Assembly (NCBI GenBank): GCA_965178525.1
Contig: CBCXVS010000086.1
Coordinates: 1-24,831 of the forward strand
Source of the DNA: CBCXVS01 sp965178525
GTDB taxonomy: Bacteria; Tectomicrobia; Entotheonellia; Entotheonellales; Entotheonellaceae
DNA length: 24,831 nucleotides
Direction: 5' to 3'
The translations under genes and the position numbers were made by a program. This document shows positions 17,043-24,322 of this stretch, piece by piece. Each line of letters starts with the position of its first letter. Position 1 is the first letter of the stretch. The notes beneath the pieces were generated by a model. The model was not told the origin of the DNA, ran no database searches, and was given only the letters and a program-made list of their open reading frames with translations.

Positions 17043-18602
17043 ATGTATGCCGTACCAGACGTCGATGACGTGGTGGCCGTAGCCAAAGAACTGGGAATCC
17101 ACCTAGGTCCCGAGGAAGCCATCCTGTACCGCAAGTACCTCATGGAACAGCTGGACGAGTTCGATACCTTCGTGCAAACTCGGCTGGAGGAGCCCAAGCC
17201 GCCGATGGTCTCGGCTGCCCGGCAGCCCGGGTACCAGCCGAGCCCGGAAGAAGACCCCCTCAATGCCTGGATGTGGAAGTGCCGGATCGAGGGCGCGGCC
17301 GACGGGCTGCTGAGCGGCAAGACTGTCAGTTACAAGGATCACATCGCGGTGGCCGGCATGCCCATGAGCTTCGGCTCCTTTGCCCTCGAAGGTTTCATCC
17401 CCGACTTCGACGCCACCGTGGTCACCCGGGTGCTACAGGCGGGGGGCACGATCATCGGCAAGCACGTCATGAACGGCCTGAGTGGCGGCTTCGGCACCGG
17501 CGGCGCTATCGGTGATTACGGCCGGCCCCTCAACCCCCACAACCCCGAGCACGTGACCGGCGGCTCGTCCTCGGGCTCCGCCGCAGCCGTGGCCGCTGGC
17601 GAGGTGGACATCTCCTTCGGCGGCGACCAGGGCGGCTCCATCCGCATCCCGGCGGCATTCTCTGGCATCGTTGGCCACAAGCCCACGTTCGGGCTCGTGT
17701 CGCACTTCGGGATTGGGTTCGGCTCGGACCAGAGCATCGACTATACGGGTCCGATGACCCGTACGGTGGAGGATGCGGCGGCGGCACTCCAGGCCACCGC
17801 GGGGTACGACCCCTACGATCCCCGACAAACTCGAGCCGTCCCTGCCAGCATGGACGTGCTCGGCCGGCTGGCCGACGGGGTATCCGGGCTGCGTCTCGGC
17901 GTGCTCGAGGAGGGGTTCGAGGAAGCCGAGGTCGACGTGCACGACCGGGTGATGGCGGCGGTTGACGTCCTCGCGCAGGCGGGCGCCATCGTCTCCAAGG
18001 TGTCCATCCCTGAACATCACGCCATCCGCGCGGCGCACGCCGCGATCTCGGGCGAAGGCGCCCTGGCCGTGTTCAAAACCGGGTTCTTCGGCGCCTTTAC
18101 CAAGACCTACTACCCCGCCTCCCTCCTGGCCGCCATCAACCAGATGTGGGCCTCCCAGGCCGATCTGCTGGCGCCCCGCAGCAAGCTGTCGCTGATCGCC
18201 GCCGAGCTGAGCCGGCGCACCTATCACGGCCGGGTGTACGCCAAGGCCCAGAATGTGCGTCCCACCTACGTCAAGGCCTACGACGACGCCTTGGCTCAGG
18301 TCGACGCGCTCGTGTTGCCCACCTGCCTCATAACGGCGCCCGAGAACCACACGCCAGGGAGCTACCTTGAGGCCGTCGAGGACAACCTCTCGGCGCTGAA
18401 CCGGAGCGGCTCGCGCAACACCATGCCCTTCAACTATACGGGGCACCCGGCGCTTGCCCTGCCGGTGGGCAAGTCGTCAGCCGGTCTGCCCGTCAGCATG
18501 CAGCTCGTTGGGCGCTTTTTCGACGACCCGCTCCTGATGCGGGCGGCTTACGCCTACCAGCACGCGACCGACTGGGACAAAATCATCAGCATCTCGGCCT
18601 GA
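17043..18602 (+). CDS. Amidase-signature family amidase
   Basis: A 519-residue cytoplasmic amidase that would hydrolyse a carboxamide to acid and ammonia. The Ser-cisSer-Lys triad is visible: K98 in SYKDHIAV, cis-Ser S175 in GGSSSGSAAAV, and nucleophile S199 in GGDQGGSIRIPA. The 24-residue spacing between the two serines matches the family. The surrounding HKPTFGLVS and the GPMTRTVEDAA block resemble the enantioselective amidases often linked to nitrile hydratase, but no nitrile hydratase gene is in the window. An N-terminal helical extension of about 70 residues, as in those enzymes, is also present. The ATG at 17043 follows GAGGAGGG; an in-frame start at 17010 lacks a ribosome site. Codons are markedly richer in G/C at third positions than in the neighbours, and the gene lies between direct repeats, so recent transfer is possible. 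The substrate is not predictable. Confidence 0.92.
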   Translation: MYAVPDVDDVVAVAKELGIHLGPEEAILYRKYLMEQLDEFDTFVQTRLEEPKPPMVSAARQPGYQPSPEEDPLNAWMWKCRIEGAADGLLSGKTVSYKDHIAVAGMPMSFGSFALEGFIPDFDATVVTRVLQAGGTIIGKHVMNGLSGGFGTGGAIGDYGRPLNPHNPEHVTGGSSSGSAAAVAAGEVDISFGGDQGGSIRIPAAFSGIVGHKPTFGLVSHFGIGFGSDQSIDYTGPMTRTVEDAAAALQATAGYDPYDPRQTRAVPASMDVLGRLADGVSGLRLGVLEEGFEEAEVDVHDRVMAAVDVLAQAGAIVSKVSIPEHHAIRAAHAAISGEGALAVFKTGFFGAFTKTYYPASLLAAINQMWASQADLLAPRSKLSLIAAELSRRTYHGRVYAKAQNVRPTYVKAYDDALAQVDALVLPTCLITAPENHTPGSYLEAVEDNLSALNRSGSRNTMPFNYTGHPALALPVGKSSAGLPVSMQLVGRFFDDPLLMRAAYAYQHATDWDKIISISA

Positions 18603-18822
18603 GCGGGTGAAGACCGGGGCGCCGGGACGACGCGAGCCGCGGCGCTGCCGGCCACCGCCACTGTCATGGTCGTTGGCGTCGAGACCCTGCTGGCAGACGG
18701 GAGCTGTTGTCAGACGTTGAAAAACCGTGCTGTATCTGGCATGCTACGGCTAGAGTCTGACGGGTATGACACCACCGGCCACGCGCCCATCCGCCAGCAC
18801 CCCATGTCCAGGAGACTGCCGC

Positions 18823-19026
18823 ATGCGTCAGGGTACAGGCTATACATATGGTGATAGGGAAGATTGCACGATCAGTTACAAGTGCGAGGGCTGTGGCCAA
18901 CGGGTGCGGGTGACGCCGGCTCAGGCCCGGCACTTCAGCGGGGCCTTTACGGCCTGCTCCCGGGCCTGTGTCCTCAAGGCGCACGAACGCCGCACGCAGC
19001 GCCGGCGTCTCGTCACAGAGGGCTAA
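18823..19026 (+). CDS. Small Cys-rich, zinc-ribbon-like protein
   Basis: A 67-residue frame beginning MRQGTGYTYG. It contains CEGCG and, 22 residues on, a CSRAC pair (CxxC...CxxxC), enough for one zinc site, followed by a strongly basic tail (KAHERRTQRRR). The ATG at 18823 follows CAGGAGAC at acceptable spacing. An earlier in-frame start at 18766 adds only a Pro/Thr-rich stretch and has no ribosome site. The family is not recognised. Paired cysteines and the basic end suggest nucleic-acid binding, but this is inference. It lies 220 bp after the amidase on the same strand. Confidence 0.5.
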   Translation: MRQGTGYTYGDREDCTISYKCEGCGQRVRVTPAQARHFSGAFTACSRACVLKAHERRTQRRRLVTEG

Positions 19027-19327
19027 ATTTCGTTCGTATACTGACCATGGAACCCCGAACCGGAGATGCCCCTCGTCTACCCGCTGTACCTCACGCTGGG
19101 CGCCACTCCCCACAGGCGGTATGATACACCCAGCTCGACACCGCGATAAACGTGTGCATGGTGATCAATAACGCGACGATTGCAACCCGATGTGACCGGT
19201 TGCAGAGGAGTCCGCTCCGCGTAAAAATCCTGGTTGAGGCCGGAGGTGTTGGGGTTCCAGCTCATGGGACACCACCATATCTCACGGCCTCTCGGGTTTG
19301 GGTCGCGGCACGACGTCTGGCGTTCCT
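19027..19327. other. Gene-poor spacer, possible degraded coding fragment
   Basis: About 300 bp. On the minus strand an open frame (19077-19415, overlapping the NIPSNAP end) reads protein-like stretches such as GREIWWCPMSWNPNTSG, but I do not recognise them and there is no ribosome site. It may be a relic of an older gene or chance. No RNA gene or repeat was seen. Confidence 0.3.
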
Positions 19328-19957
19328 CTAGTGCATCGGGGAGAAGGCAGCCGGCACTAAGAGCTTGTTCTCCTGTTTCTTCAGCAGATGTCGGGTCGAC
19401 GGAGACGGCGGCCAATGGGCGTCCTGGGTGGCCTCAGCGCGGATTCGCGTGCGCTCGTTCAGATCTTGGTAGGGCCAGATGTGGACCCACTTGTTCAGCC
19501 CGCCCAGCTCACTATACATCGCGGCGGCCAAGGGTGAGTATTTCTCCCGATGCGAGATGGCGTCTGTCCAACTCTGGATGACCTCCGCAATGGCGCCGGG
19601 CTGGTAGGTGTAAATCCGCATCTCGTAGACCTCGCCCAGGGCTTGGTCGCCGCCCATCGTCCGCATGAACGGAGCGGGGAAAAAGATGTCCGCTTCCTGG
19701 CTGACCACAAACTCACGGCCACTCTGCAGTCGCTGTAAATCCGCATCTTTGGCGGCGGCCTCGCGAGCCTCCAGACGTTGATTCAGGTTCTCGTAGAGCC
19801 AGACATGAATGACCTGGTTCAAGGGGCCAAACTCAGTGTGCCAGAACGCCCCTAACTTCGAATACTTCTCACGGTGGGGATGCCGCTGAGCAAAGCGGTT
19901 TTCAAACTCTGGCACCGTGCCCGGTTGCAGGGTATAGGTCCGCATTTCGTAAATCAT
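19328..19957 (-). CDS. NIPSNAP family protein, two tandem domains
   Basis: A 209-residue protein with two NIPSNAP (dimeric alpha/beta barrel) domains. Domain 1, about 1-100, opens MIYEMRTYTLQPGTVPEFEN and has HREKYSKLGAFWHTEFGPLN, IHVWLYENLNQR and a PAPFMR end. Domain 2, about 108-209, repeats the same plan: YEMRIYTYQPGAIAEV, HREKYSPLAAAMYSELGGLN, VHIWPYQDLNERT and VPAAFSPM. The ATG at 19957 follows AAAAGGAGTGG; a longer frame to 20014 lacks support. Bacterial NIPSNAP proteins are often encoded near catabolic enzymes, and the neighbouring amidase fits that pattern, but no reaction has been assigned. It is convergent with the amidase and Cys-rich genes. Confidence 0.88.
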   Translation of the reverse strand: MIYEMRTYTLQPGTVPEFENRFAQRHPHREKYSKLGAFWHTEFGPLNQVIHVWLYENLNQRLEAREAAAKDADLQRLQSGREFVVSQEADIFFPAPFMRTMGGDQALGEVYEMRIYTYQPGAIAEVIQSWTDAISHREKYSPLAAAMYSELGGLNKWVHIWPYQDLNERTRIRAEATQDAHWPPSPSTRHLLKKQENKLLVPAAFSPMH

Positions 19958-20375
19958 GGCCACTCCTTTTCCCGTATGTTGCATGCTACACTGACGCATG
20001 ATAGGGGGCCTCACAGCATGTGCGCCACTCTACCGTGCGATTATGGAACAGAACGATTGCAAATACCATGGCAGAGTTGCTCGCGTCGCTTGTGCTTGTT
20101 CCATCGCCAAGCTCAGGGCGTGGTCGCTCAGGTATGTGATCGTATCCCCAACGCCTGAAGCGGGTGGCGCACGGATGCCGGGCGTCAGGGTACACCCCGG
20201 GAGACGGTGGAGCAGCCGGCGGCAGACAGGCCGGACTATCATCGGCCCAACTCGAGGTTGATCATGGCGCTGATCCCGACGGATGATATCTGTGGACAGG
20301 CAGAAAAAGGGGCTTTAAAATGCCTACCCATCAGTGTCTCTTCAGAACATCGGCACTTCATGCGGAGAGCCTAGA
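19958..20375. other. Divergent intergenic region between NIPSNAP and ATPase genes
   Basis: About 420 bp. It includes the second copy of the 48-bp direct repeat at 20279-20326, 50 bp before the ATPase start. An 87-codon plus-strand frame (19998-20261) has no ribosome site and no protein-like pattern. Promoters for the NIPSNAP gene (minus) and the ATPase gene (plus) must lie here but were not identified. Confidence 0.45.
20279..20326 (+). repeat. 48-bp direct repeat, copy 2
   Basis: Same sequence as 16789-16836 with a single difference (G at 20299). Here the frame that reads through copy 1 meets stops upstream, which argues that the repeat is not conserved for its coding. It lies just before the ATPase ribosome site, so it could also act in the ATPase leader. 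Confidence 0.9.
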
Positions 20376-20779
20376 ATGATCGTGGCAGAACTGATGATCG
20401 CAGCCGGTGGACTCTACATTGGCGCTAAATTTTACCAAAAGCGGCGCAAAAAAAAGCGCCCTTTTCTCCAGCCTGCGCCTCATCAAAGTACTCAGCTCCC
20501 TTTTATGCCACTGTTGATGAATGGCACGGCGAAAACCGCGATCCAGCGATATCTAACCGATACCGTCTTACCCGTATTCGGAAAAACACGGCGCCAACAA
20601 CTCACAGAGATTTCCTCAGAGCACGACCAACGGACGAATAAAGAGGTGGACAAAAAGATCAATCGTAATCTCACGATCGCCTCGGTGTCGGTTGTCTTCT
20701 CCGCCATTAGCGGGTTGGGCTTTTCCACGTTCTCTCTGCTCAGCTTGTCCGGGTTCTTTTTTATCAGTTCCTTTGGCTT
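20376..20779 (+). pseudogene. P-type ATPase, 5' part (before IS insertion)
   Basis: The first 134 codons of a metal-type P-type ATPase. A hydrophobic start (MIVAELMIAAGGLYIGAKFY) is followed by a basic patch (KRRKKKR), a linker, and the first membrane hairpin (NLTIASVSVVFSAISGLGFS and SLLSLSGFFFISSF). No N-terminal heavy-metal-associated domain with CxxC is present. The ATG at 20376 follows GGAGAGCC. The frame runs into the IS element and stops at 20786, just inside its left end. Joining base 20779 to base 22474 continues the frame as FISSF-GLVDAYKSL, which matches the length between membrane helices expected in relatives. The intact product would be 724 residues. Confidence 0.85.
20773..20779. 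repeat. Left target-site duplication of the IS element
   Basis: TTGGCTT immediately before the left terminal repeat, matched by TTGGCTT at 22467-22473. Keeping one copy restores the ATPase reading frame, which supports its being a true 7-bp target duplication. Confidence 0.88.
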
Positions 20780-20789
20780 CTCCTGAGTC
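20780..20789 (+). repeat. IS left terminal inverted repeat
   Basis: CTCCTGAGTC, the exact reverse complement of the right end. Pairing falls off after ten bases (ATAAG on the left, GCACC on the right). Confidence 0.88.
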
Positions 20790-20909
20790 ATAAGTTCTGA
20801 CATCTGATCGGGGACGTCGAGGCATGATTCGAGCACATCGAAGTGATGAGCAAATCGAGCAAGCATCCGATGAAGTTTCCCTTAGCCATTCACTCACAAG
20901 GGGAACCGC

Positions 20910-22337
20910 ATGCTTGCTCTCAGCTATCTGTACCAAATCCTCGCCACCTTTCGCCCTCTTTTTTTGCGACACCCCCCCTGGGTCGCATTCTGTATCGTCA
21001 TTCTCGGCTTCATCGGCACGCCACATCTTGAGAGTCTCACTTCCTTGTGCCGATTCTGGCTCATGGAGGAGGCCGATTATCACCGTCTCTCACACTTTTT
21101 CCACTCTTCCGCTTGGTGTCTCGGTGACCTCGTCAGCCATTGGAGCCACCTCGTTTTGAGTCAACAGGTCGCCGTCACCGTCGACGGTCGAGTCGTCTGG
21201 CTCGGCGATCATACCGCCGTCGTCAAGGATGCCCGGCGCATGCCCGGCGGCGTCACGTTGTATCAAGACAGCGAAACCCAGAGTAACCCCCCCTATTATC
21301 GGGGCCATTACTGGGGCGTCGTGGGCGTGCTCGTCAGGTCACTTACCGATGCCTTTTGTCTACCTCTCGAAGCCCGTCTGCACCAGGGCTTCGCTCACCT
21401 TGCCCCTGGGTACGCCAGCACCACTGAGCGCGATACTCAGGGCGTCAAGCTCGTGCAGATGGCTCTGGACTTTGCCACGCGCCATGACACCCCCGCGATC
21501 CTCGTCTTAGATGCTTTTTTCTCCATCCAGGCCGTGTTTGAACTCGCCAACTCGCTTTGGTCCCTTGCCCTCAAGCCACCCTATCTCACCATCTTAACCC
21601 GAGCCAAAAAGAGCTGTGTCGCCTATCTTAAGCCCCCAGTGCCAACCTCGCCGCCTCCGGGTCGACCCCGGAAATATGGGGACAAAGTCAAACTCAAGGA
21701 TGTCTTTGAAACCGATGAGGCCCAGTTTCTTCAGGCGTCGCGCCAGGTTTATGGCCGCCTGGAGACCATCTCCTACCTCGCTCTCAACCTGATGTGGAAG
21801 CCCATCAAAGGGCCGATGCGGTTTATCTTTGCCATCACCTCTCGCGGACCCATTGTCCTGATGTGTAGTGATTTGAACATGGAGCCGCTGAGGGCCATCC
21901 CACTCTATTGTGCCCGCGTCCGCGTCGAAACCATGTTTGCGATGCTCAAGGGCGTCCTGGGGACCTTCGCCTATCGCTTCTGGTCCAGGTACATACCGCG
22001 TCACTCTCGCAAGCCCAAAAAGAATGCCTCTCTCAAGCGGCCTGAGGCCCGACATCTGCCAGCGCTACAGCAGACCTGGCGGGCATGTGAGCGCTTCGTG
22101 ATGCTGGGCTGCGTGGCGTTGGGCATGCTCCAGCTCGTCGCCCTGAAGCTTCAGGGATCGATTTGGGCCTCGTTCACCTGCTATCTTCGCACCCGCAGTC
22201 GGGCTCTGCCCTCAGAGCGAACGGTGAAAGAAGTCATGGCTCAAGAGCTGCTTCGAGATTTTCACCATGTTAAGCCCAGCGCGATGATGCGAGAAATTCG
22301 GGACCTCGCTCAGCGCTCCAACGAAGACGATGAATAA
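20910..22337 (+). CDS. IS4-family DDE transposase
   Basis: A 475-residue cut-and-paste transposase. The DDE residues are readable: D100 in VVWLGDHT, D201 in AILVLDAFFS and E340. The third sits in the IS4 signature Y-(2)-R-(3)-E-(6)-K, here Y333, R336, E340 and K347, with exact spacing. Another recognisable block is KDARRMPGGVTLYQDSETQS. A Pro-rich loop (PPVPTSPPPGRPRKYG) lies in the insertion between the second D and the E. The ATG at 20910 follows AAGGGGAA. The frame is intact over the full length, so the element may still be mobile. The ten-base terminal repeats flank it at 130 bp on either side. Confidence 0.92.
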   Translation: MLALSYLYQILATFRPLFLRHPPWVAFCIVILGFIGTPHLESLTSLCRFWLMEEADYHRLSHFFHSSAWCLGDLVSHWSHLVLSQQVAVTVDGRVVWLGDHTAVVKDARRMPGGVTLYQDSETQSNPPYYRGHYWGVVGVLVRSLTDAFCLPLEARLHQGFAHLAPGYASTTERDTQGVKLVQMALDFATRHDTPAILVLDAFFSIQAVFELANSLWSLALKPPYLTILTRAKKSCVAYLKPPVPTSPPPGRPRKYGDKVKLKDVFETDEAQFLQASRQVYGRLETISYLALNLMWKPIKGPMRFIFAITSRGPIVLMCSDLNMEPLRAIPLYCARVRVETMFAMLKGVLGTFAYRFWSRYIPRHSRKPKKNASLKRPEARHLPALQQTWRACERFVMLGCVALGMLQLVALKLQGSIWASFTCYLRTRSRALPSERTVKEVMAQELLRDFHHVKPSAMMREIRDLAQRSNEDDE

Positions 22338-22362
22338 GGGGGTAAGCCGCCAAGGATAGAAC

Positions 22363-22383
22363 CTCAAGCAGCCCCGGCTTGAG
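22363..22383 (+). terminator. Hairpin after the transposase gene
   Basis: CTCAAGC (22363-22369) pairs with GCTTGAG (22377-22383) around a seven-base loop, 26 bp after the transposase stop and inside the element. No T-run follows, so it is a candidate transcript-end or mRNA-stability hairpin rather than a proven terminator. Confidence 0.4.
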
Positions 22384-22456
22384 CGGACCTGATGTGGTTC
22401 ATGATAGCGTTCTTCCATTGACAGGCAAATTGCGTCTATACTTCGGAAAAAGGTGC

Positions 22457-22466
22457 GACTCAGGAG
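22457..22466 (-). repeat. IS right terminal inverted repeat
   Basis: GACTCAGGAG, directly followed by the second TTGGCTT target duplication at 22467-22473. It is the exact reverse complement of the left end. Confidence 0.88.
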
Positions 22467-24244
22467 TTGGCTTGGTGGATGCCTACAAATCTCTGACCCA
22501 AAAATGCCGCCTGAATGTGGATTGCATCGTCGCAGTGGTGCGGGTTCTGTTGCTCGTCAATGGTTTTATGTTTTTCGCCTGTATGAGCACGCTCTTATAT
22601 GCCCTCAATCGTAAAGTGCTGACGACGGTTAAGGATCATGCCAGACAAAATGTCATCGATGTATTCAGGCAGCAGCCTCGCTCGGCCTGGGTCCTGATCG
22701 ATGGCAGTGAAATGGAACGCCCGGTTGAGACCTTGGAAAAAGGCCATATCATTGTGGTCAATGCCGGCGAGATCCTAGCGGTTGATGGCGTGATTATCGA
22801 TGGGATGGCCCTGATCGATCAACATATTCTGACGGGAGAATCTCAGCCGGCGGAAAAAGAGGTTGGCGATACCGTCTTTGCATTAACGGTGCTTCTATCC
22901 GGGTGCCTCTATGTCCGAGTGGAAAAGACGGGAGAAGAGACGACGGCAGCTCAGATTGCCCAGGTGTTGAATCGCACCGTGGATGGCAAGACGGAGATGC
23001 AGTTGTGGGTGGAAACGATGAGTGACAACACCGTGCTGCCAACGCTGCTTCTCGGCGGCATGGTTTTTCCGTTCATCGGGGCGACCGGTTGCGCCGCCTT
23101 GTTCTATTCCCACCCGCATTACAAAGGCGTCATCGCCGGGGCCATCGATATGTTGACCTTTCTCAATGTGACCTCGCGAAACGGTGTCCTGGTGAAAGAC
23201 GGCCGCACGTTCGAATGGATGAAACAGGTCGATACGGTGGTGTTTGATAAAACCGGCACGCTCACTGAAGAGCAACCGCATGTGGGGCGGATTCATCCCC
23301 TGTCGAGGTATTCGGAAGACGATATTTTGTGGTTTGCCGCGGCGGCGGAAACCAAGCAGACACATCCGATTGCTTGGGCTATCCAACGGGAAGCGAGCTT
23401 GCGAGACCTCGATATCCCGGACATTGAAGATGCGGCCTACTTCGTGGGATATGGAATCACGGTGAAGGTTGAGAACCAGCTCGTCCAAGTCGGCAGTCCG
23501 CGCTTTATGGAGATGGAAGACTTGGTCATTCCCTCACCCCTCAAAGCCGTGCAGGCAGAGAGTTACGCCCAGGGGTATACGGTCGTGATGGTGGCGATCG
23601 AACAACAGGTGATCGGGGCGATTGAACTGTGTCCCACCGTTCGACCGGAAGCGATGGCGGTTATCCGGAGGCTCCGCCAATACGGTATTGCCTCCATCTA
23701 TATCATTTCCGGAGATCATGAACGACCGACCCAGAAACTCGCTAGCGATCTGGGCATTGACCGGTATTTTGCCGAAACCTTACCGGAGCAAAAAGCGGTT
23801 TTGATTAAGCAGCTTCAGAACGCTGGCAAATCGGTATGTTACGTCGGCGATGGCATTAACGATGCGATGGCATTAAAGGAAGCGACCGTATCGATCTCGC
23901 TGCGCGGGGCTTCAACCGTGGCGACGGATTCGGCGCAGGTGATCTTAATGGACGAGAGCTTGCGTCACTTGGGTGAATTTTTCGATCTTTCCCAACAATT
24001 CCAGAAGCATATCCAGAAGACATTCTTGGCGGTTCTAATTCCCCATCTTATTAGTATGAGTGGGGTCTTATTCTTTCACTTCGGTTTCCTCCCGGTGTTT
24101 CTCTTGGCCCAGGTGGGGCTCTCGGCGGGTTTAATCCACGCGCTGTCGCCAGTCTCATATCCGGATCGCCACATCTCTGTGACGACCGATCGGAGCCGGT
24201 TAGCTGAGGTCACGAAGGTAGCATATCCCGAACCTTATGAGTGA
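22467..24244 (+). pseudogene. P-type ATPase, 3' part (after IS insertion)
   Basis: The rest of the ATPase from residue 135, in frame with the 5' part once the IS and one 7-bp duplication are removed. Reconstructed positions: the actuator domain with TGES at 255-258, the phosphorylation site D393 in DKTGTLT, the QTHPIAWA motif of the nucleotide-binding domain, IYIISGDHERPT, and GDGINDAM from 593. The last two membrane helices are present. The usual CPC of metal-transporting P1B ATPases is absent; the matching region reads SHPHYKG. The frame is open to a TTG at 22379 within the IS, but no ribosome site supports restart there. A fragment without the first membrane hairpin is unlikely to pump. 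The transported ion is unknown. Confidence 0.88.
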
Positions 24245-24322
24245 GGGATGGCGGCCGGAACAACCCGTGCTCCGACAACCCTGACGTCTTCCCGGCTGGG
24301 GATATGATTTAAATTTCGATCC

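Larger units (their letters stand above)
20780..22466 (+). mobile_element. Complete IS4-family insertion sequence, 1,687 bp
   Basis: Bounded by perfect 10-bp inverted repeats (CTCCTGAGTC at 20780-20789 and GACTCAGGAG at 22457-22466) and a 7-bp direct duplication TTGGCTT on each side. It contains one intact transposase gene with the IS4 YREK signature. It is inserted inside a P-type ATPase gene in the same orientation. The intact transposase, perfect repeats and perfect duplication point to a recent insertion. A 7-bp duplication is within the range reported for some IS4 subgroups (ISPepr1-like, from memory); I have not assigned a named element. Confidence 0.92.

Noticed and set aside
17433..18446. 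337-codon minus-strand frame inside the amidase
   Set aside because: Antisense frame kept open by the high GC3 of the amidase gene; no protein-like pattern.
12064..20030. GCGCCACTC occurring at 12064, 19100 and 20022, all intergenic
   Set aside because: Only nine bases are shared and the flanks do not align; too short to claim a repeat family from one window.
19998..20261. 87-codon plus-strand frame before the ATPase
   Set aside because: No ribosome site, no protein-like pattern, no family recognised.
20443..20465. GGCGC-A8-GCGCC hairpin followed by CTTTT, and an A-AAA-AAG slippery string, in the ATPase 5' part
   Set aside because: Lies within coding sequence for a basic KRRKKKR patch; the alternative frame gives nothing recognisable and the all-A loop explains the slippery match. 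Not called as a terminator or programmed frameshift site.
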